A model generated the notes under the pieces. That model was not told the DNA's origin. It saw nothing but the letters and a program-made list of their open reading frames with translations, and ran no database searches. A stretch of 64,000 nucleotides of DNA from Candidatus Hydrogenedentota bacterium (GTDB taxonomy: Bacteria; Hydrogenedentota; Hydrogenedentia; Hydrogenedentales; SLHB01): NCBI GenBank assembly GCA_020848835.1, contig JADLHJ010000049.1:32752-96751 (forward strand). The letters are read 5' to 3'. Position numbers and translations under genes: made by a program. Positions 16,432 through 25,030 of the stretch are shown here, in pieces. The stretch's first letter is position 1. Each line of letters opens with the position of its first letter.

Positions 16432-17544
16432 ATGTCAGACAATTACAAACCAGGACTCGAAGGCGTCATCGCGGGCGACACTGCGGTCGCCTGTGTCGAT
16501 CAGGGCGTGCTGCTTTACCGCGGTTATCCGATCGAACAATTGGCCGAGAAGGCAACCTTCGAAGAATGCGCCTACCTGTTACTAAATGATGATCTCCCAA
16601 ATGCAACGGAACTAGCGACATTTAAGAAAGAACTCGATTCCTTTCGCGCGTTGCCAAAACAGGTGGTCGATGCGCTGCGTCTTATACCCAACAACGTGCC
16701 AATGATGGACGTGCTCCGCAGCATGGTCTCCATGACGGGGCACTTCGATCCGGTCTCCGATCCTGCCGATAACAAACGCCGCGCAATCTGGTTGACCGCA
16801 CAGATCGCTGGCATTATCGCGGCACGCTATCGTTTGCTTAACGGCCAGGAACCGATCGCCGCGATACCCGGACTGTCACACGCGGCCCAGATTTTGTATC
16901 AGGCGCAGGGAACAGAACCGGACGCGCTCTCTGCCAAGTTGCTTGACCTCACGCTGATGCTCTACGCCGAACACGAATTCAACGCGAGTACGTTTACTGC
17001 GCGCGTGATTTGTTCCACGATGTCCGATCTCGTGTCCGCAATCGTCGGCGCAATCGGCGCGTTAAAAGGTCCACTGCACGGCGGCGCAAACGAGGCCGCG
17101 ATGGATATGTTGAAACAATTCAAGTCCGGCGAAGAAGCAAAGGCGTGGATCAAAGATGCCCTTGCAAACAAAAAGAAAGTGATGGGTTTCGGCCATCGCG
17201 TTTACAAGAACGGCGATCACCGAGCACAGATTCTCGAAGTCGAATTACGAAAGCTGGCCGCGAGCAAAAATCAGCAGGTATGGATGGATATCTACGACGC
17301 CATCAAAGAACCGATGGTCAACGAGAAGCACATTTTTCCGAACGTGGATTATCCCTGCGGATTGACGTATTACCTGCTCGGACTACCACTCGATCTATAC
17401 ACACCGCTGTTCGTCGCCGCGCGCATCACCGGTTGGAGCGCACATTTCATTGAGCAGGCGGCCAACAACCGCATCTATCGACCTTTAAGCAAATATGTAG
17501 GGCCCGCTTTGCGCTCGGTGACGCCGATTAGCGTTCGAGCTTAG
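16432..17544 (+). CDS. Citrate synthase / 2-methylcitrate synthase
   Basis: 370 residues, the size of the short Gram-positive/PrpC-type enzymes rather than the ~430-residue NADH-inhibited type. The catalytic triad is visible: His216 (GPLHGGAN), His255 (GFGHRVYK) and Asp306 (FPNVDYPCG). The enzyme condenses acetyl-CoA or propionyl-CoA with oxaloacetate. Next to a PrpB-like lyase, a methylcitrate synthase role is attractive, but many bacteria use such an enzyme as their only citrate synthase. GAAGGGAG precedes the ATG. The likely transcription unit is rex-prpB-this gene. Confidence 0.93.
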   Translation: MSDNYKPGLEGVIAGDTAVACVDQGVLLYRGYPIEQLAEKATFEECAYLLLNDDLPNATELATFKKELDSFRALPKQVVDALRLIPNNVPMMDVLRSMVSMTGHFDPVSDPADNKRRAIWLTAQIAGIIAARYRLLNGQEPIAAIPGLSHAAQILYQAQGTEPDALSAKLLDLTLMLYAEHEFNASTFTARVICSTMSDLVSAIVGAIGALKGPLHGGANEAAMDMLKQFKSGEEAKAWIKDALANKKKVMGFGHRVYKNGDHRAQILEVELRKLAASKNQQVWMDIYDAIKEPMVNEKHIFPNVDYPCGLTYYLLGLPLDLYTPLFVAARITGWSAHFIEQAANNRIYRPLSKYVGPALRSVTPISVRA

Positions 17545-17555
17545 CGTTGAAGACT

Positions 17556-17597
17556 AAATAAAAAGAGCGGCAGCTTGCCCTACTGCAAGCTGCCGCT
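17556..17597 (-). terminator. Terminator between citrate synthase and sialidase
   Basis: A perfect 13-bp stem (AGCGGCAGCTTGC / GCAAGCTGCCGCT) has a 6-base loop. The A-rich left flank gives a U tract on the minus strand, so it ends the sialidase operon. It probably also helps insulate citrate synthase transcription. Confidence 0.85.
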
Positions 17598-17607
17598 TCG
17601 TTACTTC

Positions 17608-18696
17608 CTACTTGCCGAATTCCGTTATCGCCGACTCGTTGAAAACACAATGGCTGATCGTCGTGCGCCTGTTCTGGGTGAAGATAATGTGAATCTTTTC
17701 ATCGCTCGTCTGAATGGCATAGGGATAGGCAAAGGTATTGTCACCGCCGCCAATGTCACGGCGATGCGGCCAAGTCTTGTCGTTGTCCGTGGAAACTACA
17801 ACCGTCAGCGGCGTGCGCTCGTTCATGTTGTCGTTGTACACCATCAACAAGTGACCATTCTTCAGCTTGATCAAATCGAGCGCCGAGTTCGGGTTCTTGA
17901 ATTGCGATTCCACACCCTCGCTCCACGTGTGGCCGCCGTCGCGCGACTCCGACCGTATTGCATAACCTTTGTCAGTCGGCAGGAAATTGCCGCCGCGGCG
18001 TATATAGGTGATGAGATATTCAGGCGAAATCTGCACGACCTGCGCCTGCAAGTTCCCCGTTGCGGACTTGATGCGGCCAGATTCCTTCCACGTCTTGTCT
18101 TTGGGATTGTAGCGGAGAAAATACGACGACGTGTCTGACGCGGTCATCTCGGTATCGGAACCTGTTTCCTGATACAGCGGAACAAGATACTCGCCCGTGT
18201 CCAATACAATCGGCTGACCGCGCACCATCGAGCCGGGCTCGAACGCTATCACCATGGGATCGCTCCACGTCACCGCGCCGTCGTGCGACAGCTTCGCCAT
18301 CACGCGACCGTCCGACCACGTCTTGCCATAGATGTTATTGTAAAAGAGCCATACGATGCCGTCCGGCGCCTGCCACACGACAGGGTTACCGTCCGCATGA
18401 TCGGGTGTGTCTGCGATGACTGCCGGGAACGTCCACTGCGTGTCGCCCTTTTTCAGCCGGGAACCGTAGACCGCCGTGTCCTGCATATATTCATCCGATC
18501 CGCCGTAATACGAGACATACAAATCACCGTTCGCAAGTTCGGTGATCGATGCGGGATGTTTATAAATACCAGGGTGTTCCGGCCCAAACAGACGATACGT
18601 TTCGATGTTGTCCCGATCCGGAACGCGCGGCGGGTCCACCTGCGCCCAAGCGACGACGCCGAACATCACCGACAGACACAACAATCCTCGCAGCAT
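17608..18696 (-). CDS. Secreted BNR-repeat sialidase-like protein
   Basis: 362 residues with a signal peptide (MLRGLLCLSVMFGVVAWAQ). Asp-box repeats, S/T-x-D-x-G-x-T-W, occur as SHDGAVTWSD, SRDGGHTWSE and STDNDKTWPH, which mark a six-bladed propeller. The YVSYYGGSDEY region is compatible with the early blades of exo-sialidases. Many members of this expanded family in Planctomycetes-like bacteria act on glycans other than sialic acid, so the substrate is open. AGGAG precedes the ATG. Only 10 bp separate it from the MocA-like gene upstream, so it is the last gene of a five-gene operon starting at 21763. Confidence 0.8.
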   Translation of the reverse strand: MLRGLLCLSVMFGVVAWAQVDPPRVPDRDNIETYRLFGPEHPGIYKHPASITELANGDLYVSYYGGSDEYMQDTAVYGSRLKKGDTQWTFPAVIADTPDHADGNPVVWQAPDGIVWLFYNNIYGKTWSDGRVMAKLSHDGAVTWSDPMVIAFEPGSMVRGQPIVLDTGEYLVPLYQETGSDTEMTASDTSSYFLRYNPKDKTWKESGRIKSATGNLQAQVVQISPEYLITYIRRGGNFLPTDKGYAIRSESRDGGHTWSEGVESQFKNPNSALDLIKLKNGHLLMVYNDNMNERTPLTVVVSTDNDKTWPHRRDIGGGDNTFAYPYAIQTSDEKIHIIFTQNRRTTISHCVFNESAITEFGK

Positions 18697-18706
18697 TTTT
18701 CGACTC

Positions 18707-19315
18707 CTAATCCGTTTTTACCGGTATTTCCGCCAACCGCGCCAGTGCATGCTTATAGCCCGCCTCAGTATCCATATCAAATAAAACGGCATCCGTTTCG
18801 ACGGGACAATACGTCACGCAGCCAGCGTATTCGTGCAACAATCCCCGCAGTCCAACGCCATCATACTTCGTCATGATCGCTCCGCGAAAGCGAGCGGGCA
18901 CCACAATTGGATGGCCAGGTTTCTCGCCAAATGTCGGTATGACAATCTCCGATTTGGCGGAGGCGGCGTAATTCAAGAGAGCATTTATCGTTATAGGTGA
19001 AATATTTGGCTGATCGCCCAGAACTACGAGGTACGCTTCAACATCTTCCCCTGCTTCCGCTATCCCCCGCCGGATTGAGGAAAGCATTCCATCGCAATAC
19101 CTTTCGTTTCGCGCAACCAAGATTTGCCTGCCGCTCAATGCGTCGATAATGGCTGCGTGGTCGCTACCGGTCACCAGGACCGTTCGTCCCACGTCGCTCC
19201 CTAGTACGTTGTCGACGACGTGAGCAATGACTGTCTTGCCGCCGAAGGGCAACAACAATTTTTGTGTGCCCATTCGGCGCGATTCACCCGCCGCAAGAAC
19301 TATCGCGCTGATCAT
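18707..19315 (-). CDS. Molybdenum cofactor cytidylyltransferase-like protein (MocA family)
   Basis: 202 residues. The nucleotidyltransferase signature LAAGESRRMGTQK is at residues 7-19, followed by VLGDQPNIS with the metal-binding Asp. These define the MobA/MocA-like NTP transferases. MocA adds CMP to molybdopterin for xanthine-dehydrogenase-type enzymes, and pairing with XdhC is the usual context. MobA (GMP) is the alternative, but the XdhC neighbour favours MocA. The start overlaps the xdhC stop by 4 bp (ATGA), which indicates translational coupling. No molybdenum hydroxylase gene lies in the window. Confidence 0.85.
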   Translation of the reverse strand: MISAIVLAAGESRRMGTQKLLLPFGGKTVIAHVVDNVLGSDVGRTVLVTGSDHAAIIDALSGRQILVARNERYCDGMLSSIRRGIAEAGEDVEAYLVVLGDQPNISPITINALLNYAASAKSEIVIPTFGEKPGHPIVVPARFRGAIMTKYDGVGLRGLLHEYAGCVTYCPVETDAVLFDMDTEAGYKHALARLAEIPVKTD

Positions 19316-20373
19316 ACTGCGTAAATGCTCATCGTGCGTGGCGATGCATCGCTCGCGCGGCGCACGGCAATGATCTCCGAAATGATACTTACCGCTATCT
19401 CTTCGACGCTGCGCGCCCCGATAGCGAGACCCACCGGGCTGCGCACGCGTCCAAAATCGCTTTCTACCGCAGCGCCTTCCTCTATCAGCCCCTTGCGAAT
19501 GGTGAGTGCTTTGCGCTTGCTACCGATCATGCCAATATACGCAGCAGGGGAACGAATGCATTCTTTGAGCACAACGCCGTCGTGCCGATGCCCGCGCGTC
19601 GCGATTAAAATGAACGTAGAATTGTCGATGGGAAACGCGCCAACTTCCTTTGGTATATCGCCGCAAATGGTTCGCACACCGCTGGGATAACGGCCCGCTT
19701 CCGTGAACAGCGCGCGATCGTCAATTACGGTTACTCGAAATCCGAGCCACGATCCCAGCCTCGCCACAGCCTGGCCAACGTGCCCGCCCCCCGCAATCAA
19801 CAAAGAAGCAGGAGGCTCGATCGGTTCGATATACATTTCGCCAACCGCGTCGCCTTGGGCGTTCTTCTCTTCAAACCAAGCGGGCTCAGTCGCACTTAAC
19901 GCCGCGCGAAGCGATGTCGATCCTGATTGCGCGCATAAGGATTCATATTCGGAAGCCAGGACCCAGCCCGATGTTGCACCGACTCCTGGAGCGATCTGCA
20001 ACAAGAAAGCCCCGCGCTCAGCAAGCGGAGCACTTCCCGCTCCTGCGAGCGTGGCGCGATGCCGTTCAGGACGTGGCTCAATAAACACACGCACGTTGCC
20101 GCCGCATATGAGTCCGTCGTCCCATCCATAATCGTCATCAAGCTTCAAATCAAATACGACCGGCTTGCCGGTATCCAAAGCATCCATTGCACGCCGCCGC
20201 GCCTCTGCCTCAAGACATCCGCCGCCCAACGTGCCATGAACCGCGCCATCGCGCTCGAACAGCGCTTTAGCACCCGCCTTCTGCGGCGTCGATCCCGCGG
20301 CGCGAACAACGATTGCCAGCGCGAAAGATTGTTTGCGATCAATCAGCGTGATTGCTTGCTCGAACAACTGCAT
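19312..20373 (-). CDS. XdhC/CoxI family molybdenum-hydroxylase maturation protein
   Basis: About 353 residues. The N-terminal XdhC_CoxI domain has GSTPQKAGAK and GTLGGGCLEAE (GGGC at 50-53, with the Cys that may carry Moco sulfur). The C-terminal Rossmann domain has LLIAGGGHVGQAVARLG. XdhC proteins bind sulfurated molybdenum cofactor and insert it into xanthine-dehydrogenase-type enzymes. The ATG at 20373 gives a normal N terminus (MQLFEQAITLI). A TTG eight codons earlier overlaps the phyH stop and has GAGG close by, so the start is not certain. It is co-transcribed with phyH upstream and the MocA-like gene downstream. Confidence 0.88.
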   Translation of the reverse strand: MQLFEQAITLIDRKQSFALAIVVRAAGSTPQKAGAKALFERDGAVHGTLGGGCLEAEARRRAMDALDTGKPVVFDLKLDDDYGWDDGLICGGNVRVFIEPRPERHRATLAGAGSAPLAERGAFLLQIAPGVGATSGWVLASEYESLCAQSGSTSLRAALSATEPAWFEEKNAQGDAVGEMYIEPIEPPASLLIAGGGHVGQAVARLGSWLGFRVTVIDDRALFTEAGRYPSGVRTICGDIPKEVGAFPIDNSTFILIATRGHRHDGVVLKECIRSPAAYIGMIGSKRKALTIRKGLIEEGAAVESDFGRVRSPVGLAIGARSVEEIAVSIISEIIAVRRASDASPRTMSIYAV

Positions 20374-20389
20374 AGAAAGCCCAACCGCT

Positions 20390-21196
20390 TTACACAACCG
20401 CCTCGTTTGTTAGCGGCGCTGTTTCGCCGGCACGCGGACGCTGCCCCTTCACAATGATGTTTGGCCGCCCTATGCTCTGTCCGGAAAGTTGACGGTTTAA
20501 CGGATCTCGGTAGCCCACACGCACAAGTCGGCGCACTGCGTTCGTGGTGTTGATATAACTGCCATGCACGGTAAAGATATTGAAACACACGACGTCGCCA
20601 CGCTTCGCTGACACTGGCGTCGTGTCTTCAAGTTTGTACGCGCCCGTATCGAGATGAGGCGTACACGCTTCTCCCTCCGGTGTGACCGTAATATGGGGTA
20701 ACGCCCCGCCTGCGTGTGAACCGCGCAAAAAACGAATCTCGCCATTCGCGTGACACGTATCGTCGAGATGCACGAGCACATCAAGGTACCGATCGTTCTC
20801 ATGCTCGTAAAACGCGTTGTCCTGATGCATCGGAAAGGGATGCCCCGATTCCGGCGGCTTGGCGTGCAACGTGCTGTGGTGCAGTTCAACGTTTGGGCTT
20901 CCGAGCAGCGCGGAGATCGAATCCACAAGTTCCCGTTTTGACACGGCGCGCATCCACGCTTCGGAATAGAAATGTAGATCGTGCAAGGAAGTCAGCCGCG
21001 ACTTCCTCTCCGTTTCTTCATCCATGTACTCCTTGCGCCACGGACCCGTCCACCCGATCTCGGTGATGGCCCACTCCTCCATCATAAAATCGAGACCGCG
21101 TTCGAGTTCATCCATTTCGCTCGGTGTGTAGACATTCGAAATGCGCAGGTATCCAACCTCACGAAAGAAAGCAACATCGTCATTCGTAATGAGCAC
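20390..21196 (-). CDS. Phytanoyl-CoA dioxygenase (PhyH) family protein
   Basis: 268 residues. The Fe(II) site is intact: His124-x-Asp126 (MHQDNAF) and distal His211 (TVHGSY). An Arg at about 222 (NAVRRLVRVGYR) would bind 2-oxoglutarate. The family hydroxylates or otherwise oxidises small substrates with O2 and 2-oxoglutarate. Bacterial members act on lipids, amino acids, ectoine or secondary metabolites, and nothing here fixes the substrate. The start is GTG with AGAGG about 6 bases upstream. It begins 9 bp after the zinc-ribbon gene and touches xdhC. Confidence 0.88.
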   Translation of the reverse strand: MLITNDDVAFFREVGYLRISNVYTPSEMDELERGLDFMMEEWAITEIGWTGPWRKEYMDEETERKSRLTSLHDLHFYSEAWMRAVSKRELVDSISALLGSPNVELHHSTLHAKPPESGHPFPMHQDNAFYEHENDRYLDVLVHLDDTCHANGEIRFLRGSHAGGALPHITVTPEGEACTPHLDTGAYKLEDTTPVSAKRGDVVCFNIFTVHGSYINTTNAVRRLVRVGYRDPLNRQLSGQSIGRPNIIVKGQRPRAGETAPLTNEAVV

Positions 21197-21205
21197 AAAC
21201 CACCT

Positions 21206-21763
21206 CTACGCATTCTCGCGGTAATTTCGTAACACGACGCTGAACGCCCCCGCCAACGAGCCGGCAATCGCACCCATAAACGTATATACATACGTGGCAA
21301 CGTCCGGCGGCGCGATTAAGTACGACTCGCCGAAATAATGTAGCGTGGTATCCACCGCGCCCAGCACACAACCCACCAGCGCAGCCATTCCCAGGCCAAG
21401 TTCCAGCGTCGAGGTCACAGCCCAGATACTCCCCACAAGAAAGCCGAGCATCCCGCCAAAATTTAACCCTGACTTCAGCGCCGTGTGGTCACCTTGGTCG
21501 CCAATGATCAGGTGCATCAATACGCCGGCAACCACACCCAAAACCGCCGCACATGCCCAGCCCGACAGCAGCGCACGAATCACCAGCCTCTTGTAATCGA
21601 TTTTCGACGGGGCAGGTGGCTTCGCAGGTGCGACAGATTGCCGGACCGGTGCGGCCAGTATGTCCCCTGCCAATGCGCCAGCACTTGCGAGGTCTGCGCC
21701 GCATACGGCGCACTGTTTTGCCTGCCCCATCAATGCCACGCCACAAATTGGACACGCACCCAT
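21206..21763 (-). CDS. Zinc-ribbon membrane protein, function unknown
   Basis: 185 residues. The N terminus has a four-Cys ribbon (CPICG at 4-8 and CAVCG at ~18-22), then a Pro/Ala linker. Four hydrophobic helices follow (VIRALLSGWACAAVLGVVAG, FGGMLGFLVGSIWAVTS, MAALVGCVLGAVDTTL, MGAIAGSLAGAFSVVL). The ribbon probably faces the cytoplasm and may sense metal or stabilise the N terminus. GGGAGGT precedes the ATG. It is the first gene of the run to the sialidase at 17608. Confidence 0.75.
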   Translation of the reverse strand: MGACPICGVALMGQAKQCAVCGADLASAGALAGDILAAPVRQSVAPAKPPAPSKIDYKRLVIRALLSGWACAAVLGVVAGVLMHLIIGDQGDHTALKSGLNFGGMLGFLVGSIWAVTSTLELGLGMAALVGCVLGAVDTTLHYFGESYLIAPPDVATYVYTFMGAIAGSLAGAFSVVLRNYRENA

Positions 21764-21918
21764 ATCGCAGCGACCTCCCGTAACCTATTGTCACCCAATA
21801 GATTGTGTAGCCTGCCCGCATTGCACGGGCCACAACTATGACCGCGCCACCGCTTGACGATGTCTTCAAAACGATGGTTTAATTGTACGAACCGTCTTTA
21901 CTGCGAGGTATCTCTTCC

Positions 21919-22842
21919 ATGAAACGTGCTGGATTCACTCTGATCGAACTGTTGGTCGTCATCGCGATTATCGCGATCTTGGCGGCCATTCTGCTACCCG
22001 CTTTGGCCCGCGCCCGCGAAGCCGCCCGCCGCGCCGCCTGCCAGAACAATCTGAAGCAAATGGGCATCGTATTCAAGATGTACTCCGGCGAAAGCCGCGG
22101 CGGCAAATTGCCCCGCACCCACGGAGACCAGGCCTTCGGCTCGGCCGCCAACGCCACAGGCTGCGATCCGGGCTCGCTACAGGCCGCACCGGCCTTCTCG
22201 CCAATCGCGCCCGCCGTTTTCCCGGAGTATCTCACGGACGTAAACGTGTTGCTCTGCCCATCCGATCCGCCAGATGCGCCCGAAGACAATCCCATGCTGC
22301 GGGTACGAGACGACGGAAGCAACACCTGCGCGTACGTCGGCTACGTCACCTACGGCGATCAAAGCTACAACTATCTAGGCTACCTGTTTGATCGATGCGA
22401 TTCGAGTGACGCATTTGTGTCTACGCCATTGCCCGGTCCGGCGCAGCTCGTCGGCGCCGCGCTTATCTACGGCGGTGTGTTGTTCAACGAGGACCCCGCG
22501 GACGATGTTGTTCTCGAAGATAGCATCGACCTGAACAACGTCGGCTTCGGCGGGCTAGGCTACGGCAACGGCGGCACGGACACGATCCATCGACTGCGCG
22601 AAGGCATCGAGCGCTTCACCATCACCGACATCAACAATCCTGCGAGCAGCGCATCCTCCCAAAGCGAGATGCCGATCATGTGGGACAAGCTCGCCACAAG
22701 TGTGAGCGGCGGTGTCGGTTTCAATCACGTCCCCGGCGGCTGCAACACGATGTACATGGACGGACACGTTGCCTTCGTGAAGCTCGGCGAAGACTTCCCT
22801 GCCACGCCAGAAAACGCACAACTGAATTCGCTCTTCGAGTAA
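21919..22842 (+). CDS. Prepilin-like protein with H-x10-DG motif (DUF1559-like)
   Basis: 307 residues from the ATG at 21919. The type IV prepilin/pseudopilin signal is exact: short basic leader MKRAG, cleavage before Phe, then [18 protein letters not shown]. The C-terminal [19 protein letters not shown] is the H-x(9-10)-DG motif typical of the large pseudopilin-like families of Planctomycetes, Lentisphaerae and relatives. The protein would be processed by a prepilin peptidase and either assemble in a type II secretion/pilus-like system or sit at the inner membrane. No other pilus genes are nearby, which is usual for this family. GAGG lies ~10 bases before the ATG, and a strong terminator follows. 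Confidence 0.9.
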   Translation: MKRAGFTLIELLVVIAIIAILAAILLPALARAREAARRAACQNNLKQMGIVFKMYSGESRGGKLPRTHGDQAFGSAANATGCDPGSLQAAPAFSPIAPAVFPEYLTDVNVLLCPSDPPDAPEDNPMLRVRDDGSNTCAYVGYVTYGDQSYNYLGYLFDRCDSSDAFVSTPLPGPAQLVGAALIYGGVLFNEDPADDVVLEDSIDLNNVGFGGLGYGNGGTDTIHRLREGIERFTITDINNPASSASSQSEMPIMWDKLATSVSGGVGFNHVPGGCNTMYMDGHVAFVKLGEDFPATPENAQLNSLFE

Positions 22843-22860
22843 TTCAAAAAGTAATATGGA

Positions 22861-22898
22861 AAGCCTCCATTCCGTCGAATTCGGAATGGAGGCTTTTT
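22861..22898 (+). terminator. Rho-independent terminator after prepilin-like gene
   Basis: A perfect 14-bp stem (AAGCCTCCATTCCG / CGGAATGGAGGCTT) with a 7-base loop ends in five Ts, 18 bp after the stop. Confidence 0.93.
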
Positions 22899-22908
22899 AG
22901 TTTGCTCT

Positions 22909-22959
22909 CGTTCCCAAGCTCCCCTATTCCACTCGTTCCCAAGCTCCGGCTTGGGAACG
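22909..22959. repeat. Dispersed palindrome: half copy plus full CGTTCCCAAGC…GCTTGGGAACG copy
   Basis: Bases 22934-22959 form an 11-12 bp palindrome (CGTTCCCAAGC / GCTTGGGAACG) with a short centre. A half copy (CGTTCCCAAGCT) lies at 22909-22920. The terminator at 1500-1523 has nearly the same stem. It lacks a U tract here, so it is not an obvious terminator. Confidence 0.7.
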
Positions 22960-22961
22960 CA

Positions 22962-22982
22962 CTCTTGAAAAGCTCTGCTTTG
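22962..22982. repeat. 21-nt dispersed direct repeat, copy 1
   Basis: CTCTTGAAAAGCTCTGCTTTG is identical to 30348-30368. It contains the small hairpin AAAGC-TCT-GCTTT. Here it abuts the GTTCCCAAGC palindrome. Confidence 0.65.
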
Positions 22983-23003
22983 TTCTTCGCACGTTTCAAA
23001 AAG

Positions 23004-23540
23004 CTACGGTGTCTCGGTTTCCAACGCCACCGCAAACTTCCCCGTGAACCCAAACGGCTCAACACCCGCAAGCAGAATCGTATACGCCCACGCGCCCGCA
23101 TACGCATCGAGCGTGCCATCGTCGTCTTGATCGACGCCCGTACCGCCCAACGTCAACACAACACACAAAGCCGTCGTGCATCCGCCCGAAATCAGCGTCA
23201 GCGTACCGTTGTCCTGCAAAGCGCCCGCAACTTCAACGACACTCGGCGGTGGCGTGTCGATCCATTCCGGCAATTCCATGCACGAATAATCGATTGTCAC
23301 AGTACCGGTTACGAAATGGTCTTCCGGAAAATTCGCGCCGATGTTCTGCGTGAGTTCGATCTGAAGTGGACAATCCTTGATCCGTTGCGGATCGTCTTCA
23401 TTGCTCTTGCCGCGCCACGTGCCGACATACGTACCCGTCGTGTCATAAGGTGGCGGCGGAAATGTGCCGGGCGGGCATCCAGTTAGCGCGAGCGAAAGGC
23501 TCGCTACGAGTAACAATGCAACTGTGCGTCGATGGACCAT
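23004..23540 (-). CDS. Predicted lipoprotein, function unknown
   Basis: 178 residues. The signal ends in the lipobox LTGC, with lipidation of Cys22, followed by a Pro-rich linker (PPGTFPPPPYD). The mature part is a beta-rich domain with paired cysteines (DCPLQIEL, YSCMELP, GGCTTALC) and an Asp-rich loop (DQDDDGTLDAY) that may bind calcium. The repeated G-T-Y-x-G-T-W and 'V-x-G-T-V-T' strands suggest a lipocalin/avidin-like beta barrel, but I cannot name a family. It is last in the minus-strand run that begins at 30253. Confidence 0.65.
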   Translation of the reverse strand: MVHRRTVALLLVASLSLALTGCPPGTFPPPPYDTTGTYVGTWRGKSNEDDPQRIKDCPLQIELTQNIGANFPEDHFVTGTVTIDYSCMELPEWIDTPPPSVVEVAGALQDNGTLTLISGGCTTALCVVLTLGGTGVDQDDDGTLDAYAGAWAYTILLAGVEPFGFTGKFAVALETETP

Positions 23541-23634
23541 TACAATTCTCCCGTTCTGGTCCAGGCACGGACTAATTCATCTGACCCCTGCGTGCATCTG
23601 ACTACCCTACGCGGCAAACAGGTTTCATATGCTA

Positions 23635-24921
23635 TCAGCGTTGAACGATGACGGGCACTGAAACCAATTCATCGCCAGGCAAGTCGGTCTCGATTGAAAG
23701 CAGCGCTCCGCGAGCGGCCGTCTCGATCGACTCAGCGATTGAAACCTCTATTACAGCGGGCTTGCTGTTGTCTTCACACTTCGCCGTCACAATAGTCGCC
23801 TTGATTCGCTCCGAACCGCTTGACGCCTTCTTGATGGTGAAGGCACTCGTTTCACAACGCAGTTCGATGCGCTGCGTTGCGCGCGTTGCGTTGAGCATAA
23901 TCACATCGGGAACCGCTTGAATTGCGCTGCCGACACTGAAATATACGGGCACTTTCGCAACAGGACTGTCCCCCGCCGTCGTCATGACATAGACCGTCGC
24001 ACTGCAAGCGCCCGCGACAGCGTTGTCGGCAACGAACACGCTGATTTTGCGCAGGTCTTCTCCTTGCATCTGGTCCAATTCCGCGCGTACCGGACCCACA
24101 GCCTGCACGCCGACGATGTCCGGCGCGCGCCCGCCGCGACTAGACCGCACCAGCACTTCACCAATCTTTGCGCCACGCGCCATGCGGCTCTGCGTCGCAG
24201 CGATCTCCAACGGCGTGACGATTACGTCGCCCACAACAATTCCATTCGCGGGAATCTTTACAGTTGTCTCTTCAGACTCAACTCGTACGCGGGCCGTTAC
24301 CGTCGCAAACATCTCGCCAAGCGGCGCATCCTTCGCAAGCGCGAACTTCACATCGATCATCTGCTGTCCGTTACGCGTAACCTTGACCGCCTTTGGCGTC
24401 AGCGACGCTTGATCCGACGCGATTTCAATCAATTCGATCTCATGCGTTGCTTCGCCGGGTACGATGACCACGGTGCGCCGAATCTCTTCACCGCGCGGCG
24501 CCTGCTGCCACGCAAGCCCTTTAGGCGGACGCAAAATCGTCAGCGTCTCTATATTCGCCGTGACGTTGATCGTAACGGCAGGGCGCTCCGGATCGTTTGT
24601 GGTGATCGCAACAACAGCCGATTGCATGCCCGTGCGATCGGTCGTATCGAACCGCACCGTCGCGTTCTTTGATTTCCCCGGCGGAATGCTGCCGAACTCG
24701 CCCTCGGGCACGTCAATTGTCGTGCACCCGCACGTCGTCTTACCGCGCAACACGATCAACGGCGAATCGCCGTCATTGAAAATGACGACAGTCTTTTCCG
24801 CCTGCGTGCCCGCCTGCATCGCACCAAAGTCCAACGCTTCCGGCTCGACGCGAATCTTTGGCGCAGCAACAGCGGTAACTCCACACACGCACACAAAGAC
24901 GAAGCACCTTAGTAACAACAC
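23635..24921 (-). CDS. Exported DUF1573-domain protein
   Basis: About 428 residues. The DUF1573 domain directly follows the signal peptide: FGAMQAGTQAEKTVVIFNDG, then KTTCGCTTIDVPEG (the TxCGCT motif) and IPPGKSKNATVRFDT. This is an Ig-like fold common in Bacteroidetes and Planctomycetes and of unknown function. The rest is a run of further beta-sandwich segments. I place the start at GTG 24921 because GGAG lies 10 bases upstream and the signal peptide (LLLRCFVFVCVCGVTAVAA) begins there. The open frame extends 29 codons further, but that part translates an inverted repeat (see 24982-25000). Confidence 0.85.
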   Translation of the reverse strand: MLLLRCFVFVCVCGVTAVAAPKIRVEPEALDFGAMQAGTQAEKTVVIFNDGDSPLIVLRGKTTCGCTTIDVPEGEFGSIPPGKSKNATVRFDTTDRTGMQSAVVAITTNDPERPAVTINVTANIETLTILRPPKGLAWQQAPRGEEIRRTVVIVPGEATHEIELIEIASDQASLTPKAVKVTRNGQQMIDVKFALAKDAPLGEMFATVTARVRVESEETTVKIPANGIVVGDVIVTPLEIAATQSRMARGAKIGEVLVRSSRGGRAPDIVGVQAVGPVRAELDQMQGEDLRKISVFVADNAVAGACSATVYVMTTAGDSPVAKVPVYFSVGSAIQAVPDVIMLNATRATQRIELRCETSAFTIKKASSGSERIKATIVTAKCEDNSKPAVIEVSIAESIETAARGALLSIETDLPGDELVSVPVIVQR

Positions 24922-24981
24922 GTCATCACTACTCCAAACAAAAATGATGCACGAAAAAGCGCGCGCAGTCTGTAAAAGGAG

Positions 24982-25000
24982 CGCGGGCGTCTCGCCCGTG
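24982..25000. repeat. GGGCG-TCT-CGCCC inverted repeat, likely dispersed element
   Basis: CGCGGGCG-TCT-CGCCCGTG is an 8-bp stem with a 3-base loop. Read on the minus strand it encodes TGETPAL, a phrase I recognise from over-extended N termini in related genomes where such repeats sit before genes. Confidence 0.55.
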
Positions 25001-25030
25001 ATTCGCACAAGGTTTCCACCAGTGCAACCA

